Shown: positions 23,484 to 31,557 of the stretch, one piece after another
How the letters are laid out: each line of letters starts with the position of its first letter
Numbering within the stretch: the first letter of the stretch is position 1
Assembly (NCBI GenBank): GCA_964627055.1
Contig: CAZVGV010000006.1
Coordinates: 1 to 43,003, forward strand
Length of the DNA stretch: 43,003 bases
Reading direction: 5' to 3'
Origin: JBBTQS01 sp964627055
GTDB lineage: Bacteria; Patescibacteriota; Patescibacteriia; Magasanikbacterales; JBBTQS01
Translations under genes and position numbers: made by a program
The notes under the pieces: model-generated
The model's database searches: none
The model's input: the letters and a program-made list of their open reading frames with translations, nothing else
Told to the model about the DNA's origin: nothing

Positions 23484-24566
23484 CTATGTATGGCGAAGTG
23501 AGGAGAGAGACTGTTCCTGTTCGAACCGCTCTCGCGCAAGCTGGAGCAACGCAGTGATAAGTGGAGTGTATGAAATACCGGTAGCTTCCCAGAGTTTTGG
23601 ATACATACTGATTGATGTGAACCCGGGGAGTGTATTGATTTCATTTACGAGCACATTTCCGTCAGGTTGTAGGAAGAAGTCGACGCGCCCGAGTCCTGCA
23701 CACGAGAGTGCTTGGAATGTACGAATGGAAAGTGCTTGGATGCACTGCGTCACGTCGAGTGGAATTTGTGCAGGGATGTGTAGTGATGCGCCGTGTTCAT
23801 CTAGATACTTCGCTTCATAAGAATAAAAATCGTGGTGTGGTGTGATTTCTCCAGGAACAGATGCGCGTGGATTGTCGTTACCCAGAACAGCACATTCGAT
23901 TTCGCGACCAACGATTGCTTCTTCAATCAATACCTTGGTGTCGTAACGAAATGCAGTTTCAAGAGCGGTGGTGTATGCATCTGAAGACATAACTTTGCTT
24001 ACACCAACAGAGGATCCCATGTTTGCGGGTTTGATGAAGAGAGGTGTACCAAGCTGCGCCACTGCATCTGCGTAGGATGGTATGGTGTGTTGCGTGCATG
24101 TGAGGAACTTACCGATGGGGATTCCCGCATCTCGAAGGAGGCGCTTCATTACATCCTTATCCATACCGACAGCTGCACCGAGAACGCTTGCACCTACGAA
24201 GGGAACGCCGGCAATTTTGAGAAGTCCTTGTACGGTGCCGTCTTCTCCAAATGGTCCATGCAATATCGGAAAAGCAATGGCGATAGGTTCGGGTGCGGTT
24301 CCACCATCTACATACACCAATGCGCCGTTGCCCTGTGGGACGAAGGCAATGCGGCGACCATGTTCTGGAGTAAGGGTGAGTGATCCTGCTGTATCAATTG
24401 GTTGATCAATGAGGATCCATACGCCAGACTTTGTGATACCGATGCAGACTGGTTCGTATTGCGCTGTATCTAGTGCTGCAATTATGTTCATCGCAGATCG
24501 CACAGAGACTTCGTGCTCTGCAGATTTTCCACCGAAGATAATGCCAACACGATTTTTGCTTTGCAT
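23484..24566 (-). CDS. ddl: D-alanine-D-alanine ligase
   Basis: 360 aa from ATG 24566, where MQSKNRVGIIFGGKSAEHEV starts the family fold. Joins two D-Ala for peptidoglycan precursors. N-terminal HEVSVRSA motif; ATP-grasp domain with PLFIKPANMGSSVGVSKV, VLIEEAIVGREIECAVLGND, and the metal/substrate region LVNEINTLPGFTSISMYPKL. Length fits the longer (type with insert) Ddl proteins. Monocistronic. The open frame upstream of the ATG is not conserved in pattern and is rejected. Confidence 0.94.
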   Translation of the reverse strand: MQSKNRVGIIFGGKSAEHEVSVRSAMNIIAALDTAQYEPVCIGITKSGVWILIDQPIDTAGSLTLTPEHGRRIAFVPQGNGALVYVDGGTAPEPIAIAFPILHGPFGEDGTVQGLLKIAGVPFVGASVLGAAVGMDKDVMKRLLRDAGIPIGKFLTCTQHTIPSYADAVAQLGTPLFIKPANMGSSVGVSKVMSSDAYTTALETAFRYDTKVLIEEAIVGREIECAVLGNDNPRASVPGEITPHHDFYSYEAKYLDEHGASLHIPAQIPLDVTQCIQALSIRTFQALSCAGLGRVDFFLQPDGNVLVNEINTLPGFTSISMYPKLWEATGISYTPLITALLQLARERFEQEQSLSSLRHT

Positions 24567-24681
24567 AGATGCGTAGAGAAGCGTCTCACAAGAGGCGGTT
24601 ATTCTCACTACAACACAGAATGCTGGATATGCAAAGGAGGAGCGTACAAGGAACATTGAGGAGTCGAGACTGCACTACACG

Positions 24682-24690
24682 TGGTATACT
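24682..24690 (+). promoter_or_regulatory. Extended -10 promoter of the intact nitrilase gene
   Basis: TGGTATACT with TATACT at 24685-24690, 21 nt before the ATG; same arrangement as in the paralogue at 22041. Confidence 0.6.
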
Positions 24691-24711
24691 TGAGTAAATT
24701 CTCGTCGTGTT

Positions 24712-25536
24712 ATGCAGTGTCGTGTTGCTGTTGTGCAATATCGGGTCAAGCAATTTGATCACAAGAAAAATTTTCGTACTATCGAACGGTATATTGCCGA
24801 GGCTGCAAAGAAAAAAGCAGACATTATTGTTTTCCCCGAGGACGCAGTGGAGGGTTGGATCAAGTATAGACCGGATTTGGTAGATTATCAGCACGCGCGT
24901 TGTGCGCAGTTTCAGAAGCTCGCAAAGCAGTATAAGATTGCGATTGTTCCGGGTTCAATCATGGAGGGTGATGCAAAGGGGATATACAACACAACGTATT
25001 TTATTGATTCGGATGGATCGATTCTCGGTACATATCGCAAGGTACACTTGTGGTTGCCTGAGCGCGGAGCATACACCCCCGGACACACCTCTGTTGTTTG
25101 CCAGACCAAATTTGGAAAGATTGGACTAGCGATATGTTGGGACCTTGCGTTTCCGGAACTGTTCCGTAGCATGGCAAGAAAGAACGCACAAATAGTGATT
25201 TGCCCGAGTTACTGGTGTTATGAGGATGCAGGTCGTGGACAGTTGTATGACAAGCACTCTGAAGAAAAGGCAATTGATGCATTCTGCGTAGAACGAGCCT
25301 TCGAAAATGAAATAATACTAGTTTTTTGCAACGCCGCAGGTGTGCAAGTGTTCGGTCATAATCGCGAGAAGCTAGTGGGTCACTCGCAAGTCACAGAGCC
25401 ATTTAAAGGTGTGGTAAAGAAATTCAATCATCATCGCGAAGGCATGTTCATTGCCGAAGTGGATACAAGTATTCTGAGACAGGCGGAAACCTCGTACAAG
25501 ATCAAAAACGATTTGAGAAAAAATTTACGTTTGTGA
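24712..25536 (+). CDS. Carbon-nitrogen hydrolase (nitrilase/amidase family)
   Basis: 274 aa, full length. Catalytic triad Glu43 (VFPEDAVEGW), Lys110 (TYRKVHLWLPERGA) and Cys142 (GLAICWDLAFPELF). The family hydrolyses nitriles, amides or N-carbamoyl compounds; the exact substrate is open. It is a paralogue of the broken gene at 22069, with about two thirds of residues identical by eye and the same start MQCR. The region between them holds an orphan gene and ddl. Confidence 0.92.
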   Translation: MQCRVAVVQYRVKQFDHKKNFRTIERYIAEAAKKKADIIVFPEDAVEGWIKYRPDLVDYQHARCAQFQKLAKQYKIAIVPGSIMEGDAKGIYNTTYFIDSDGSILGTYRKVHLWLPERGAYTPGHTSVVCQTKFGKIGLAICWDLAFPELFRSMARKNAQIVICPSYWCYEDAGRGQLYDKHSEEKAIDAFCVERAFENEIILVFCNAAGVQVFGHNREKLVGHSQVTEPFKGVVKKFNHHREGMFIAEVDTSILRQAETSYKIKNDLRKNLRL

Positions 25537-25569
25537 TTTATTAAATTCAATCGGTTCTTTTGTTAAATA

Positions 25570-25596
25570 GGAAAGCCAGTTGCGTTAGCAACTGGC
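25570..25596 (-). terminator. Terminator after the MOSC gene
   Basis: Perfect stem GCCAGTTGC / GCAACTGGC with a 4-nt loop; minus strand continues TTTCCTATTT. Confidence 0.75.
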
Positions 25597-25615
25597 AAGC
25601 CTGTTCTGCAGCCCG

Positions 25616-26080
25616 TTACAGCTTGGTTGTTATCCGGTCACCAATGAAGATGGGGCCGCTGGAGAGAACTTGCGCGCGCAAACCTCCTCGGTTTGCGAAT
25701 GCATCTTTGAAGCCCTCCTTTCTGGATAGTCTTGAAGGGCGATTACACGGGTTGGCGAGTTCTGTGCCTCGGACGATGATAGAGCCAATCTGGAACTCTT
25801 TCGAGACGAGCGAGTTGAGGTCAACTCCTTGTGTGATGAGGTTCCTTCTCGTATCAGCAGGACTGAAAGGCTGTAGAACTTCAGCATTTGCTGACTCGAT
25901 TGCTTCGATTGCGATGAGACTAATGTGTCCGAGGTTTTGCTTGGCTTTTGAGAAGACACCGTTTTGAATTGCGTAGCGGTCACCTTCGATCCCTGAGTTG
26001 GCGGTGATTATCGCTGAGTGGACGGACTGCATCTTGTGGCCTTTTCTGACACAGATGAATATTCCGATGATTGTTGACAT
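25616..26080 (-). CDS. MOSC-domain protein
   Basis: 154 aa from ATG 26080, fixed by GGTGGAG six nt upstream. Contains GIEGDRYA, FSPADTRRNLITQGVDLN and GTELANPCNRPSRL ending GGLRAQVLSSGPIFIGD, the MOSC pattern with the conserved Cys (NPC). MOSC proteins are thought to carry a persulphide or bind molybdenum cofactor. The lone MOSC domain has no N-terminal partner, and no Mo-cofactor genes are nearby. It has a clear promoter. Confidence 0.9.
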   Translation of the reverse strand: MSTIIGIFICVRKGHKMQSVHSAIITANSGIEGDRYAIQNGVFSKAKQNLGHISLIAIEAIESANAEVLQPFSPADTRRNLITQGVDLNSLVSKEFQIGSIIVRGTELANPCNRPSRLSRKEGFKDAFANRGGLRAQVLSSGPIFIGDRITTKL

Positions 26081-26111
26081 TAGCACTCCACCGTTTCAAT
26101 TTTCTCAAGAA

Positions 26112-26140
26112 AGTATAAATAAATAGGAGTAAAGTTGCAA
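26112..26140 (-). promoter_or_regulatory. Promoter of the MOSC gene
   Basis: Minus strand TTGCAA (26135-26140), 17-bp spacer, TATACT (26112-26117). Confidence 0.75.
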
Positions 26141-26239
26141 ATTACCATTGACGTTCGTTTACTATCATGTTTATGTGGATGTGGACCTTGTGGAGCATCA
26201 CGGTGATCGGAGGCTTCTAACCACGAAGAGAGGTGACTG

Positions 26240-26875
26240 ATGGAGGACAAGTCAATCATCGACGCACAGCTCGATTTCTACAGGAAAGGGCGTGCGGGCT
26301 GTTTGTTCGCAGCGCATGCGGCTGCAGACCCAGCGAAGTTCGGATGGCGCCTTTCTGTGAGCAAATTGGATGTTGAAAGCATCGAGGCTGTCGTCCGTGA
26401 GGCGGTCCTTGCTGACGGCATCTCAATGCAAAGCATCATCCTTCCGTCTGTCGTGACTGTCGAGGATTTGAGGCGCTTACTCCTTCTCTTGAAGGATGCA
26501 CCGTCGTTTTTTCTCGAGCAGGAGCAGGAGTTTGGCGATAAGGTCTGTCTCGGTTTTCGAGTCCGTGTCGAGGACAAGGTATCTTGGCTCACCGGGTTTG
26601 GGAACTTCGAGTTTCTGCCCGCAACTCGTCAAGCGGTTTTCACAGAAGTTGTGTTTCGGTCGAAACCTCGACCTAACTACACCACTGTGAAAAAGGAGGC
26701 GCCTCCAAATGTCCTTCATCTGGCGGACCTAGATGTTGGACCCATGAAGCGGACTAAGTTCGACGCACTCTGGAATGGGTCGTTCGAAAAGACGGAGCAA
26801 CTGCTTGGGCACAAGCCTGACCTTGCTAGTGCGGCAAAGACAACATACGCAATTCCTGCCAGTCTGTGGGCGTAG
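26240..26875 (+). CDS. Orphan protein of unknown function
   Basis: 211 aa from ATG 26240, with AGAGAGGTG about five nt upstream. Soluble. The N-terminal half is helical (DKSIIDAQLDFYRKGRAGCL, DVESIEAVVREAVLADG, VEDLRRLLLLLKDAPSFFLE), the second half strand-rich (KVCLGFRVRVEDKVSWLTGF, RQAVFTEVVFRSKPRPNY) with a helical end. No family recognised. A possible promoter is TTGACG (26148) with TATGTG 18 nt further. The terminator is shared physically with the promoter of the next gene. GC-ending codons favoured. Confidence 0.72.
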   Translation: MEDKSIIDAQLDFYRKGRAGCLFAAHAAADPAKFGWRLSVSKLDVESIEAVVREAVLADGISMQSIILPSVVTVEDLRRLLLLLKDAPSFFLEQEQEFGDKVCLGFRVRVEDKVSWLTGFGNFEFLPATRQAVFTEVVFRSKPRPNYTTVKKEAPPNVLHLADLDVGPMKRTKFDALWNGSFEKTEQLLGHKPDLASAAKTTYAIPASLWA

Positions 26876-26891
26876 GCATGCAGGATCCATC

Positions 26892-26932
26892 ATATAGAGT
26901 GAAGCAGAGTCTTGCTTCGCTCTATATTTTTA
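26892..26932 (+). terminator. Terminator whose 3' arm carries the next -35
   Basis: 15-bp stem ATATAGAGTGAAGCA / TGCTTCGCTCTATAT (one G-T pair), 6-nt loop, then TTTTTA. Confidence 0.9.
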
Positions 26933-26940
26933 CCCATAAT
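26912..26940 (+). promoter_or_regulatory. Promoter of the SMUG-like gene, overlapping the terminator
   Basis: TTGCTT (26912-26917), 17-bp spacer, CATAAT (26935-26940); exactly 6 nt separate the -10 from ATG 26947. Confidence 0.7.
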
Positions 26941-26946
26941 GCCAGT

Positions 26947-27648
26947 ATGGAAACACAGAAAAAGACTTCTGAGAAAATATTAGAGTTTTATTCGACACTT
27001 AACTTGCATTCAGATTTGCCGAAAGGAATTCAAGTTATTAATCCATTTCATGATCTTCCTACACGTCGTCTTCTTGAAGTGTTTTTGGATAAGTTTTTTT
27101 CTGATGCGAAGAAAAGAATTCCTGTATTAGGAATTAACCCTGGTCGATTCGGTTCTGGTGTAACCGGTATTCCGTTTACTGACCCGAGGATGTTACGTGA
27201 AAAGTGTTTGATCGAGAATGATTTTGGAGATCGAATTGAACTGTCATCACAGTTTGTGTACTCATTTATTGAATACTTTGGGGGTGTAACGACTTTTTAC
27301 GATAAGTTTATGCTGGGAGCAGTGTCACCGGTTGGATTTATGAAAAATCGAAAGAATTATAATTACTATGACGATAGCGAATTACTCGGCACGTTAAGAC
27401 CTTTTTTAGAGACCAGTCTTGCCGCTCAGAGAGAGATGTGCGGTGTTGATGTGGTTATACTACTGGGTTCTGGTAAAAACGCAGCTGTATTCGCGTCATT
27501 GAATGATGAGTTGCGATTGTTCAAGCACGTATTTTCATTAGAGCACCCACGCTTTATCATGCAATATAATCGACGGCATCTTGGTAAGTACTTAACAAAG
27601 TACGATGAAGTGTTTAAAAATGCGCTTTCGCTGACTCAACTTCGTTGA
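26947..27648 (+). CDS. SMUG2/DUF4918-type uracil-DNA glycosylase-like protein
   Basis: 233 aa from ATG 26947. The N-terminal part has PVLGINPGRFGSGVTGIPFT, the active-site-like strand and loop of SMUG-type uracil-DNA glycosylases, and the middle has AVSPVGFMKNRKNYNYYDD; the end SLEHPRFIMQYNRRHLGKYL supplies the family's HPR motif. It should excise uracil or a related base from DNA, or be a close relative. Base composition is clearly AT-richer than in neighbours, suggesting later arrival. The -10 box lies 6 nt before the ATG, so the mRNA would be leaderless. Confidence 0.82.
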   Translation: METQKKTSEKILEFYSTLNLHSDLPKGIQVINPFHDLPTRRLLEVFLDKFFSDAKKRIPVLGINPGRFGSGVTGIPFTDPRMLREKCLIENDFGDRIELSSQFVYSFIEYFGGVTTFYDKFMLGAVSPVGFMKNRKNYNYYDDSELLGTLRPFLETSLAAQREMCGVDVVILLGSGKNAAVFASLNDELRLFKHVFSLEHPRFIMQYNRRHLGKYLTKYDEVFKNALSLTQLR

Positions 27649-27661
27649 GCCTCATCAAGCT

Positions 27662-28048
27662 TCACAGGGTTGTAGCTTTTTCAATGCGACCTTGCGTGCG
27701 AAAAATTTTCTCCATTTCCTTACCCTTCGCCAACTCATCAATCAGTTTGTCCAAATAGCGAATCTCCCGCATGAGTGGTTCTTTGATCTCTTCCAATCGC
27801 ACACCACAAATCACACCTTTGATCAGGCTTCTCGATGGATTGAGCTGAGGCGCGTTCGCAAAGAATGTCTCGAAGTCTGTTTGCTTTTTCAACTGCGCTG
27901 CCAAATCTTTCTTGCTGTACCCAGTCAGCCAACAAATAATTGTGTCGACTTCTTGTTGCGTGCGTCCCTTCTTTTCCGCCTTCGCAACGTAAAGGGGATA
28001 GACGCTCGCGAAGCTCATCGCATAGATTCGATGGCTAGGATTCTGCAT
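27662..28048 (-). CDS. DUF2200 family protein
   Basis: 128 aa from ATG 28048. RIYAMSFASVYPLYVAKAEK, TQQEVDTIICWLTGYSKKDL and PQLNPSRSLIKGVICGVRLE, followed by IKEPLMREIRYLDKLIDELA, are the conserved segments of this small cytoplasmic family of unknown function. Starts 7 nt after the PhnB-like gene, so probably co-transcribed. Convergent with the SMUG-like gene with a 13-nt gap. Confidence 0.9.
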   Translation of the reverse strand: MQNPSHRIYAMSFASVYPLYVAKAEKKGRTQQEVDTIICWLTGYSKKDLAAQLKKQTDFETFFANAPQLNPSRSLIKGVICGVRLEEIKEPLMREIRYLDKLIDELAKGKEMEKIFRTQGRIEKATTL

Positions 28049-28055
28049 GAACGTA

Positions 28056-28481
28056 TTATTTGTTCGATGAGTATTCCACAGTCCACTCAATCCCGTACTT
28101 GTCTCGAAACATGGCGAACGAAGTGCCCCATGGACTTTCCGCCATTGGCATTTCCACAGTCCCACCTGCCGAAAGTGCGTTGAAAATTCGCTCCGCCTCT
28201 TCCTTGCTGTCTGTAGTAACGGCGATCTTGGATCGGTTTTCGTCCTCGTTGACGCGTCCCATCATTTCCGGAACGTCATTAGCGATTAACAGAGTGCTCC
28301 CGATAGGTAGTGCAATGCGCATGATTTTGTTGGCTTCATGCTCAGGCACAGGGAACTCGGCGCTCGCGATGTCTTTGAAACGAATAATACCAGCGAATTC
28401 ACCACCGAAAACAGATTTGTAGAACGTAAACGCCTCTTCAGCATTTCCGTTGAAGTTAATGTAGGGATTGATGGTTGTCAT
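28056..28481 (-). CDS. PhnB-like VOC superfamily protein
   Basis: 141 aa. Starts MTTINPYINFNGNAEEAFTF with YKSVFGGEF, and ends SFAMFRDKYGIEWTVEYSS, typical of PhnB/3-demethylubiquinone-like VOC proteins. Despite old names they are not proven methyltransferases; probably a small-molecule-binding or isomerase-like protein. Upstream gene of the DUF2200 pair. Confidence 0.9.
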   Translation of the reverse strand: MTTINPYINFNGNAEEAFTFYKSVFGGEFAGIIRFKDIASAEFPVPEHEANKIMRIALPIGSTLLIANDVPEMMGRVNEDENRSKIAVTTDSKEEAERIFNALSAGGTVEMPMAESPWGTSFAMFRDKYGIEWTVEYSSNK

Positions 28482-28499
28482 AGGGAGTATCTTACCTTG

Positions 28500-28582
28500 C
28501 GGAGAGGGAGGGATTCGAACCCTCGGTCCTTACGGACACCGCTTTTCGAGAGCGGCACGATCGACCACTCTGACACCTCTCC
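28500..28582 (-). tRNA. tRNA-Ser (CGA), CCA not encoded
   Basis: Acceptor GGAGAGG/CCTCTCC, anticodon arm CCGCT-CTCGAAA-AGCGG (anticodon CGA), a long variable arm GTCCGTAAGGAC and T-arm with GGTTCGAATCC. The base after G73 reads CAA, so CCA must be added. Confidence 0.95.
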
Positions 28583-28596
28583 AGTTGTACGCGCGA

Positions 28597-29796
28597 CTAC
28601 TGTACCGACTTCCGCGACTTTTGTGAAGCCCCTGTGATGACCACCGTCATTCCCACGAGTATCCACCAGGCAGTCGCCAGATCATTCTTGAAATACGGCA
28701 CGTCCACCATGCCATGCACCAGGATCACGATTGCCGCCCCTACAATCCCGAGCCCGATCACTCCACCCGCGCGATATCCAGTTCGTACAAGCCAAATCCA
28801 CAACGCAGCAAACGCCGCTACGCCTAACGCTCCGAGTTCAGTCCAGAAATTGAGCACAATGTTGTGTGGGTACAAATAAATCTCTGCCCAGTTGAGTCGA
28901 TGAAATGGTTTTACCGCCTCCTGATATCCACCCAACCCATTACCGAGCACCGCTACTGACGGCGTATGCGTGAGCTGCTCTACAGTCTCTGCCCACATCG
29001 ATGTGCGCACGCGGCTAGACCAAGACTTTTGTGCATAGAGGTTCTCTGTTGCGAGTTGTTGTGGCGGTACAAACCAGACGACGAGTGCGAGGGTAATCGC
29101 ACCAACGATCGCTACTACGCGCGTCCATCGGTGATACCACAGCATCCATACGAACACCGCTGCAGCTACACCAAGTATTGCTCCGAGCGACTGGGACAGC
29201 ACCACTGCAACACATGCCAATGTCGCAACTCCGCGATACCACCACCCGCGCAGTGCAAGCATCGGAATGAATGGCGCAACAAAGAGCGCCACTGCATTTG
29301 GGAAGGGGAACACTGACGTCGCGCGGCGAGTTGCTTCTGCACGCCAATATGCATTTGGAATTTCACCAATCGTCGTACCCCACAAGGTCACACCATCAGG
29401 TAGCCAGAAGTACTGCACGATCGCATATACGCTCACCAGACCTACACTCACCGATGCTGCAGCTATCATACGCGCCACAGTCTGCGGCGTCGCACTTGTG
29501 GCGATCATAAGCCCAACCAATATCGGCTCCACAATATACGCACGCCACAATCCTGCAGCTGTGCGCAATTCTGGTGCCACAAAGACAGACACCGTCCCCG
29601 CAATGAGGAAGAGCCCGCTCGCAATCATCAGCCACTTATGTTCACGCAATCGCTCAAACGAAGGTCGCGACCACGCCCACATACCTGCAGTCACCAAAAT
29701 CAGCACTTCCAACAACGTCGTTGGCACTGGTCCAGCAGACCATCGAACCAAATACGAGGGGAGTAGTGCTGCGATCGCGATCAACATCCATTGCAT
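28597..29796 (-). CDS. O-antigen ligase/polymerase-like membrane protein
   Basis: 399 aa from ATG 29796. About eleven to twelve membrane helices; the large outside loop around residues 215-330 contains LYAQKSWSSRVRTSMWAETV and VLGNGLGGYQEAVKPFHRLN then YLYPHNIVLNFWTELGALGV, the conserved Wzy_C/O-antigen ligase region with its His in PHN. It would polymerise or attach surface polysaccharide, or glycosylate proteins. Its promoter is the leftward half of the 104-bp module; the TATACT box is 9 nt from the ATG. Confidence 0.9.
   Translation of the reverse strand: MQWMLIAIAALLPSYLVRWSAGPVPTTLLEVLILVTAGMWAWSRPSFERLREHKWLMIASGLFLIAGTVSVFVAPELRTAAGLWRAYIVEPILVGLMIATSATPQTVARMIAAASVSVGLVSVYAIVQYFWLPDGVTLWGTTIGEIPNAYWRAEATRRATSVFPFPNAVALFVAPFIPMLALRGWWYRGVATLACVAVVLSQSLGAILGVAAAVFVWMLWYHRWTRVVAIVGAITLALVVWFVPPQQLATENLYAQKSWSSRVRTSMWAETVEQLTHTPSVAVLGNGLGGYQEAVKPFHRLNWAEIYLYPHNIVLNFWTELGALGVAAFAALWIWLVRTGYRAGGVIGLGIVGAAIVILVHGMVDVPYFKNDLATAWWILVGMTVVITGASQKSRKSVQ
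28599..28627 (-). promoter_or_regulatory. Promoter of tRNA-Ser inside the ligase gene
   Basis: Minus strand TTCACA (28622-28627), 17-bp spacer, TACAGT (28599-28604), 17 nt before the tRNA; overlaps the 3' end of the ligase gene. Confidence 0.55.
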
Positions 29797-29805
29797 ATGC
29801 AACGC

Positions 29806-29849
29806 AGTATAAGAATCGGATTGACTTTTGTCCAAAAATGTGCTATAGT
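29806..29849. promoter_or_regulatory. Two interlocked divergent promoters, copy 1
   Basis: Rightward: TTGACT (29821-29826), 17-bp spacer, TATAGT (29844-29849). Leftward: TTGGAC (29830-29835), 18-bp spacer, TATACT (29806-29811). Each -35 lies inside the other's spacer, so only one polymerase can occupy the site at a time. Confidence 0.8.
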
Positions 29850-29860
29850 GTACTCATGAT

Positions 29861-29905
29861 TCGATCACGTGCCCATCCCGGGCGCATGGTCGATTTTATT
29901 TTGCT
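29861..29905 (+). promoter_or_regulatory. Leader hairpin with T-rich tail (attenuator-like), copy 1
   Basis: Arms TCGATCACGTGCCC (29861-29874) and GGGCGCATGGTCGA (29880-29893), 13 of 14 pairs counting two G-T, loop ATCCC, followed by TTTTATTTTGCTC. Shape of an intrinsic terminator placed at the 5' end of the transcript. An ATG at 29856 lies 6 nt after the -10. Confidence 0.65.
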
Positions 29906-29911
29906 CTTTCT

Positions 29912-30148
29912 ATGTCTGAGAACGAGAGTTCGCGCTTCAAGAAGATGCTTGAAGCGAAGATGCGAGCTTCTGAGTCAGGGTCAGAACCGGGACCAGAAGA
30001 TGCCCACGACGCAGCCGAGACCGAAGCACAACGGTTGGCGCGCTTGGAGCGAGAGTCGCAGCTCAACAAACTACGCGCCGACCCAGAAGTGGTAGCGCGC
30101 GTAAAAACAAGAGCAGGTTTGCGTGCGTACAGACCAAAAAAGGAATAG
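29912..30148 (+). CDS. Small charged protein of unknown function under leader module 1
   Basis: 78 aa from ATG 29912, starting MSENESSRFKKMLEAKMRAS. Highly charged, no hydrophobic stretch, mostly predicted helix with an acidic middle (GSEPGPEDAHDAAETEAQ) and a basic end (VKTRAGLRAYRPKKE). No family recognised. It starts 5 nt after the 104-bp module and has no Shine-Dalgarno site; the leaderless reading frame beginning at ATG 29856 overlaps it in another frame. Convergent with the flippase gene. Confidence 0.7.
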   Translation: MSENESSRFKKMLEAKMRASESGSEPGPEDAHDAAETEAQRLARLERESQLNKLRADPEVVARVKTRAGLRAYRPKKE

Positions 30149-30154
30149 CCCGCA

Positions 30155-31546
30155 CTATACCGGGAATCCGCGCAGCGCAAAAAGTACAACACAGTACACC
30201 ACAATCCCAGTCGCAAGCACGAGGACGAAGGGCCAGCTCACCGGAATACTCCAGAGCACTGCCCCCATCACCACGCTCGCAGCTAGGATTTTTGGTATTG
30301 TCTTCCATTGTATCCGTAGGCGCGTGGTTCGAGTGACAAAGACCGCAAGCAGTAGCGCGGCCAGCCATTCTGATGCAACAGTACCCCATGCGCCACCTAG
30401 AGCGCCGACGCGTGGAATGGCAACAAGGTAACTCACGAGCGTCACCGCAGCAACGAGGGCATAGATCCACAGTACGTTTCGTTGCTGATCTAGTGCAACA
30501 ACTACATGACCAAAGAGCGTACTTACAAATGCGCCAACTAATCCGATAAGGAGTACAGCGAGGAGCGGACCCGATGGAGCATATGCATCACCCATGACAA
30601 ATTGCATAACGGCCGTTCCAGTAAACCAACCACCAACGGCAATGGGTACCACGAAGCACAGGAATATCTCGAGTGTTTTTTGCATGAGCATGGTGAAGCG
30701 TTCTGTGTTGCGCGAGTCCCATGCTGCAGTGAGTGCTGGCAACACTACGCCCATAGTCATGACCGGCACCATGAGCAAAATATCAATTACTCGATACGCT
30801 GCACCGTAGTATCCAACAGCAGCGTCGTCGAAATACGCTTCCACAATGAGTGTGTCAGCGCGCAAATAAATGAGATTGAATGCGATCGAAATACCGATAG
30901 GCCAACTCCGCTGGATAATTTCACGCCAAATGTCCATGTCCCAGGCAAGGTGTATGCGAACATACTTGCGCGATGCAGCCAGAAGAACGAGGAATTGGAC
31001 AACAGACCCGAGTACAATGGCGGCGAGGATGGCATAGAGCCCTTTGTCCATCAGAATTGCAGCGAGAGTGCCGATCAGCAGTGCAACACGCCCCGCATTC
31101 TCTGAGATCGCTACCCAAATTACGGACAAATGTTTTTGAAAGAGCCCGGTGAGAATTTGGTTGAGCGCAACACAGAGGAAGGAGAGTGAGGTGATGGCAA
31201 TACCAATCTTCACTTCACGCGCATAGTGCAAGTTAAGTGCGAGGAGCGGTGCAATACCTAAGAAAACCAATGCTGTGACCAGACGGAGTGTGAACAGATT
31301 CGCAATGACTTTGTTTTCATCAACATTGCGCTTGCTGATCATCTGTACCGTGGTGAGCACAAGACCGAAGTCAACCAGGATACCGAAGAACTGCAGGTAT
31401 GTGTTCACTGTCGTGTACTGTCCAAACGTAGCAGGGGAGAATGCACGACCGAGTAAGAAGATAACAATGAGCCCGAGAACAGTGGAGAGGACCTTCCCAG
31501 CAACTTGAATCAAAGAATTTTTTGCGATTGCTCGTCCTTCAGACAT
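30155..31546 (-). CDS. Polysaccharide flippase (MATE/Wzx-like)
   Basis: 463 aa from ATG 31546; a GTG at 31558 lies on top of the promoter and is rejected. Twelve to fourteen membrane helices; N-terminus KNSLIQVAGKVLSTVLGLIV and ARFG-like LGRAFSPATFGQYTTVNTYL are typical of Wzx/PST flippases that move lipid-linked glycans to the outside. Later PIGISIAFNLIYLRADTLIV and GAAYRVIDILLMVPVMTMG match as well. Its promoter is the leftward half of module 2. Likely partner of the O-antigen ligase. Confidence 0.9.
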   Translation of the reverse strand: MSEGRAIAKNSLIQVAGKVLSTVLGLIVIFLLGRAFSPATFGQYTTVNTYLQFFGILVDFGLVLTTVQMISKRNVDENKVIANLFTLRLVTALVFLGIAPLLALNLHYAREVKIGIAITSLSFLCVALNQILTGLFQKHLSVIWVAISENAGRVALLIGTLAAILMDKGLYAILAAIVLGSVVQFLVLLAASRKYVRIHLAWDMDIWREIIQRSWPIGISIAFNLIYLRADTLIVEAYFDDAAVGYYGAAYRVIDILLMVPVMTMGVVLPALTAAWDSRNTERFTMLMQKTLEIFLCFVVPIAVGGWFTGTAVMQFVMGDAYAPSGPLLAVLLIGLVGAFVSTLFGHVVVALDQQRNVLWIYALVAAVTLVSYLVAIPRVGALGGAWGTVASEWLAALLLAVFVTRTTRLRIQWKTIPKILAASVVMGAVLWSIPVSWPFVLVLATGIVVYCVVLFALRGFPV

Positions 31547-31557
31547 AGTGGTATGCA

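Larger units (their letters stand above)
29803..29906 (+). repeat. 104-bp promoter/leader module, copy 1
   Basis: Direct repeat of 31558-31661, same length, identical at 101 of 104 positions. The three differences are adjacent (CCC here, TGT there) and fall in the loop of a hairpin. It separates the O-antigen ligase gene (leftward) from a 78-aa protein gene (rightward). Confidence 0.95.
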
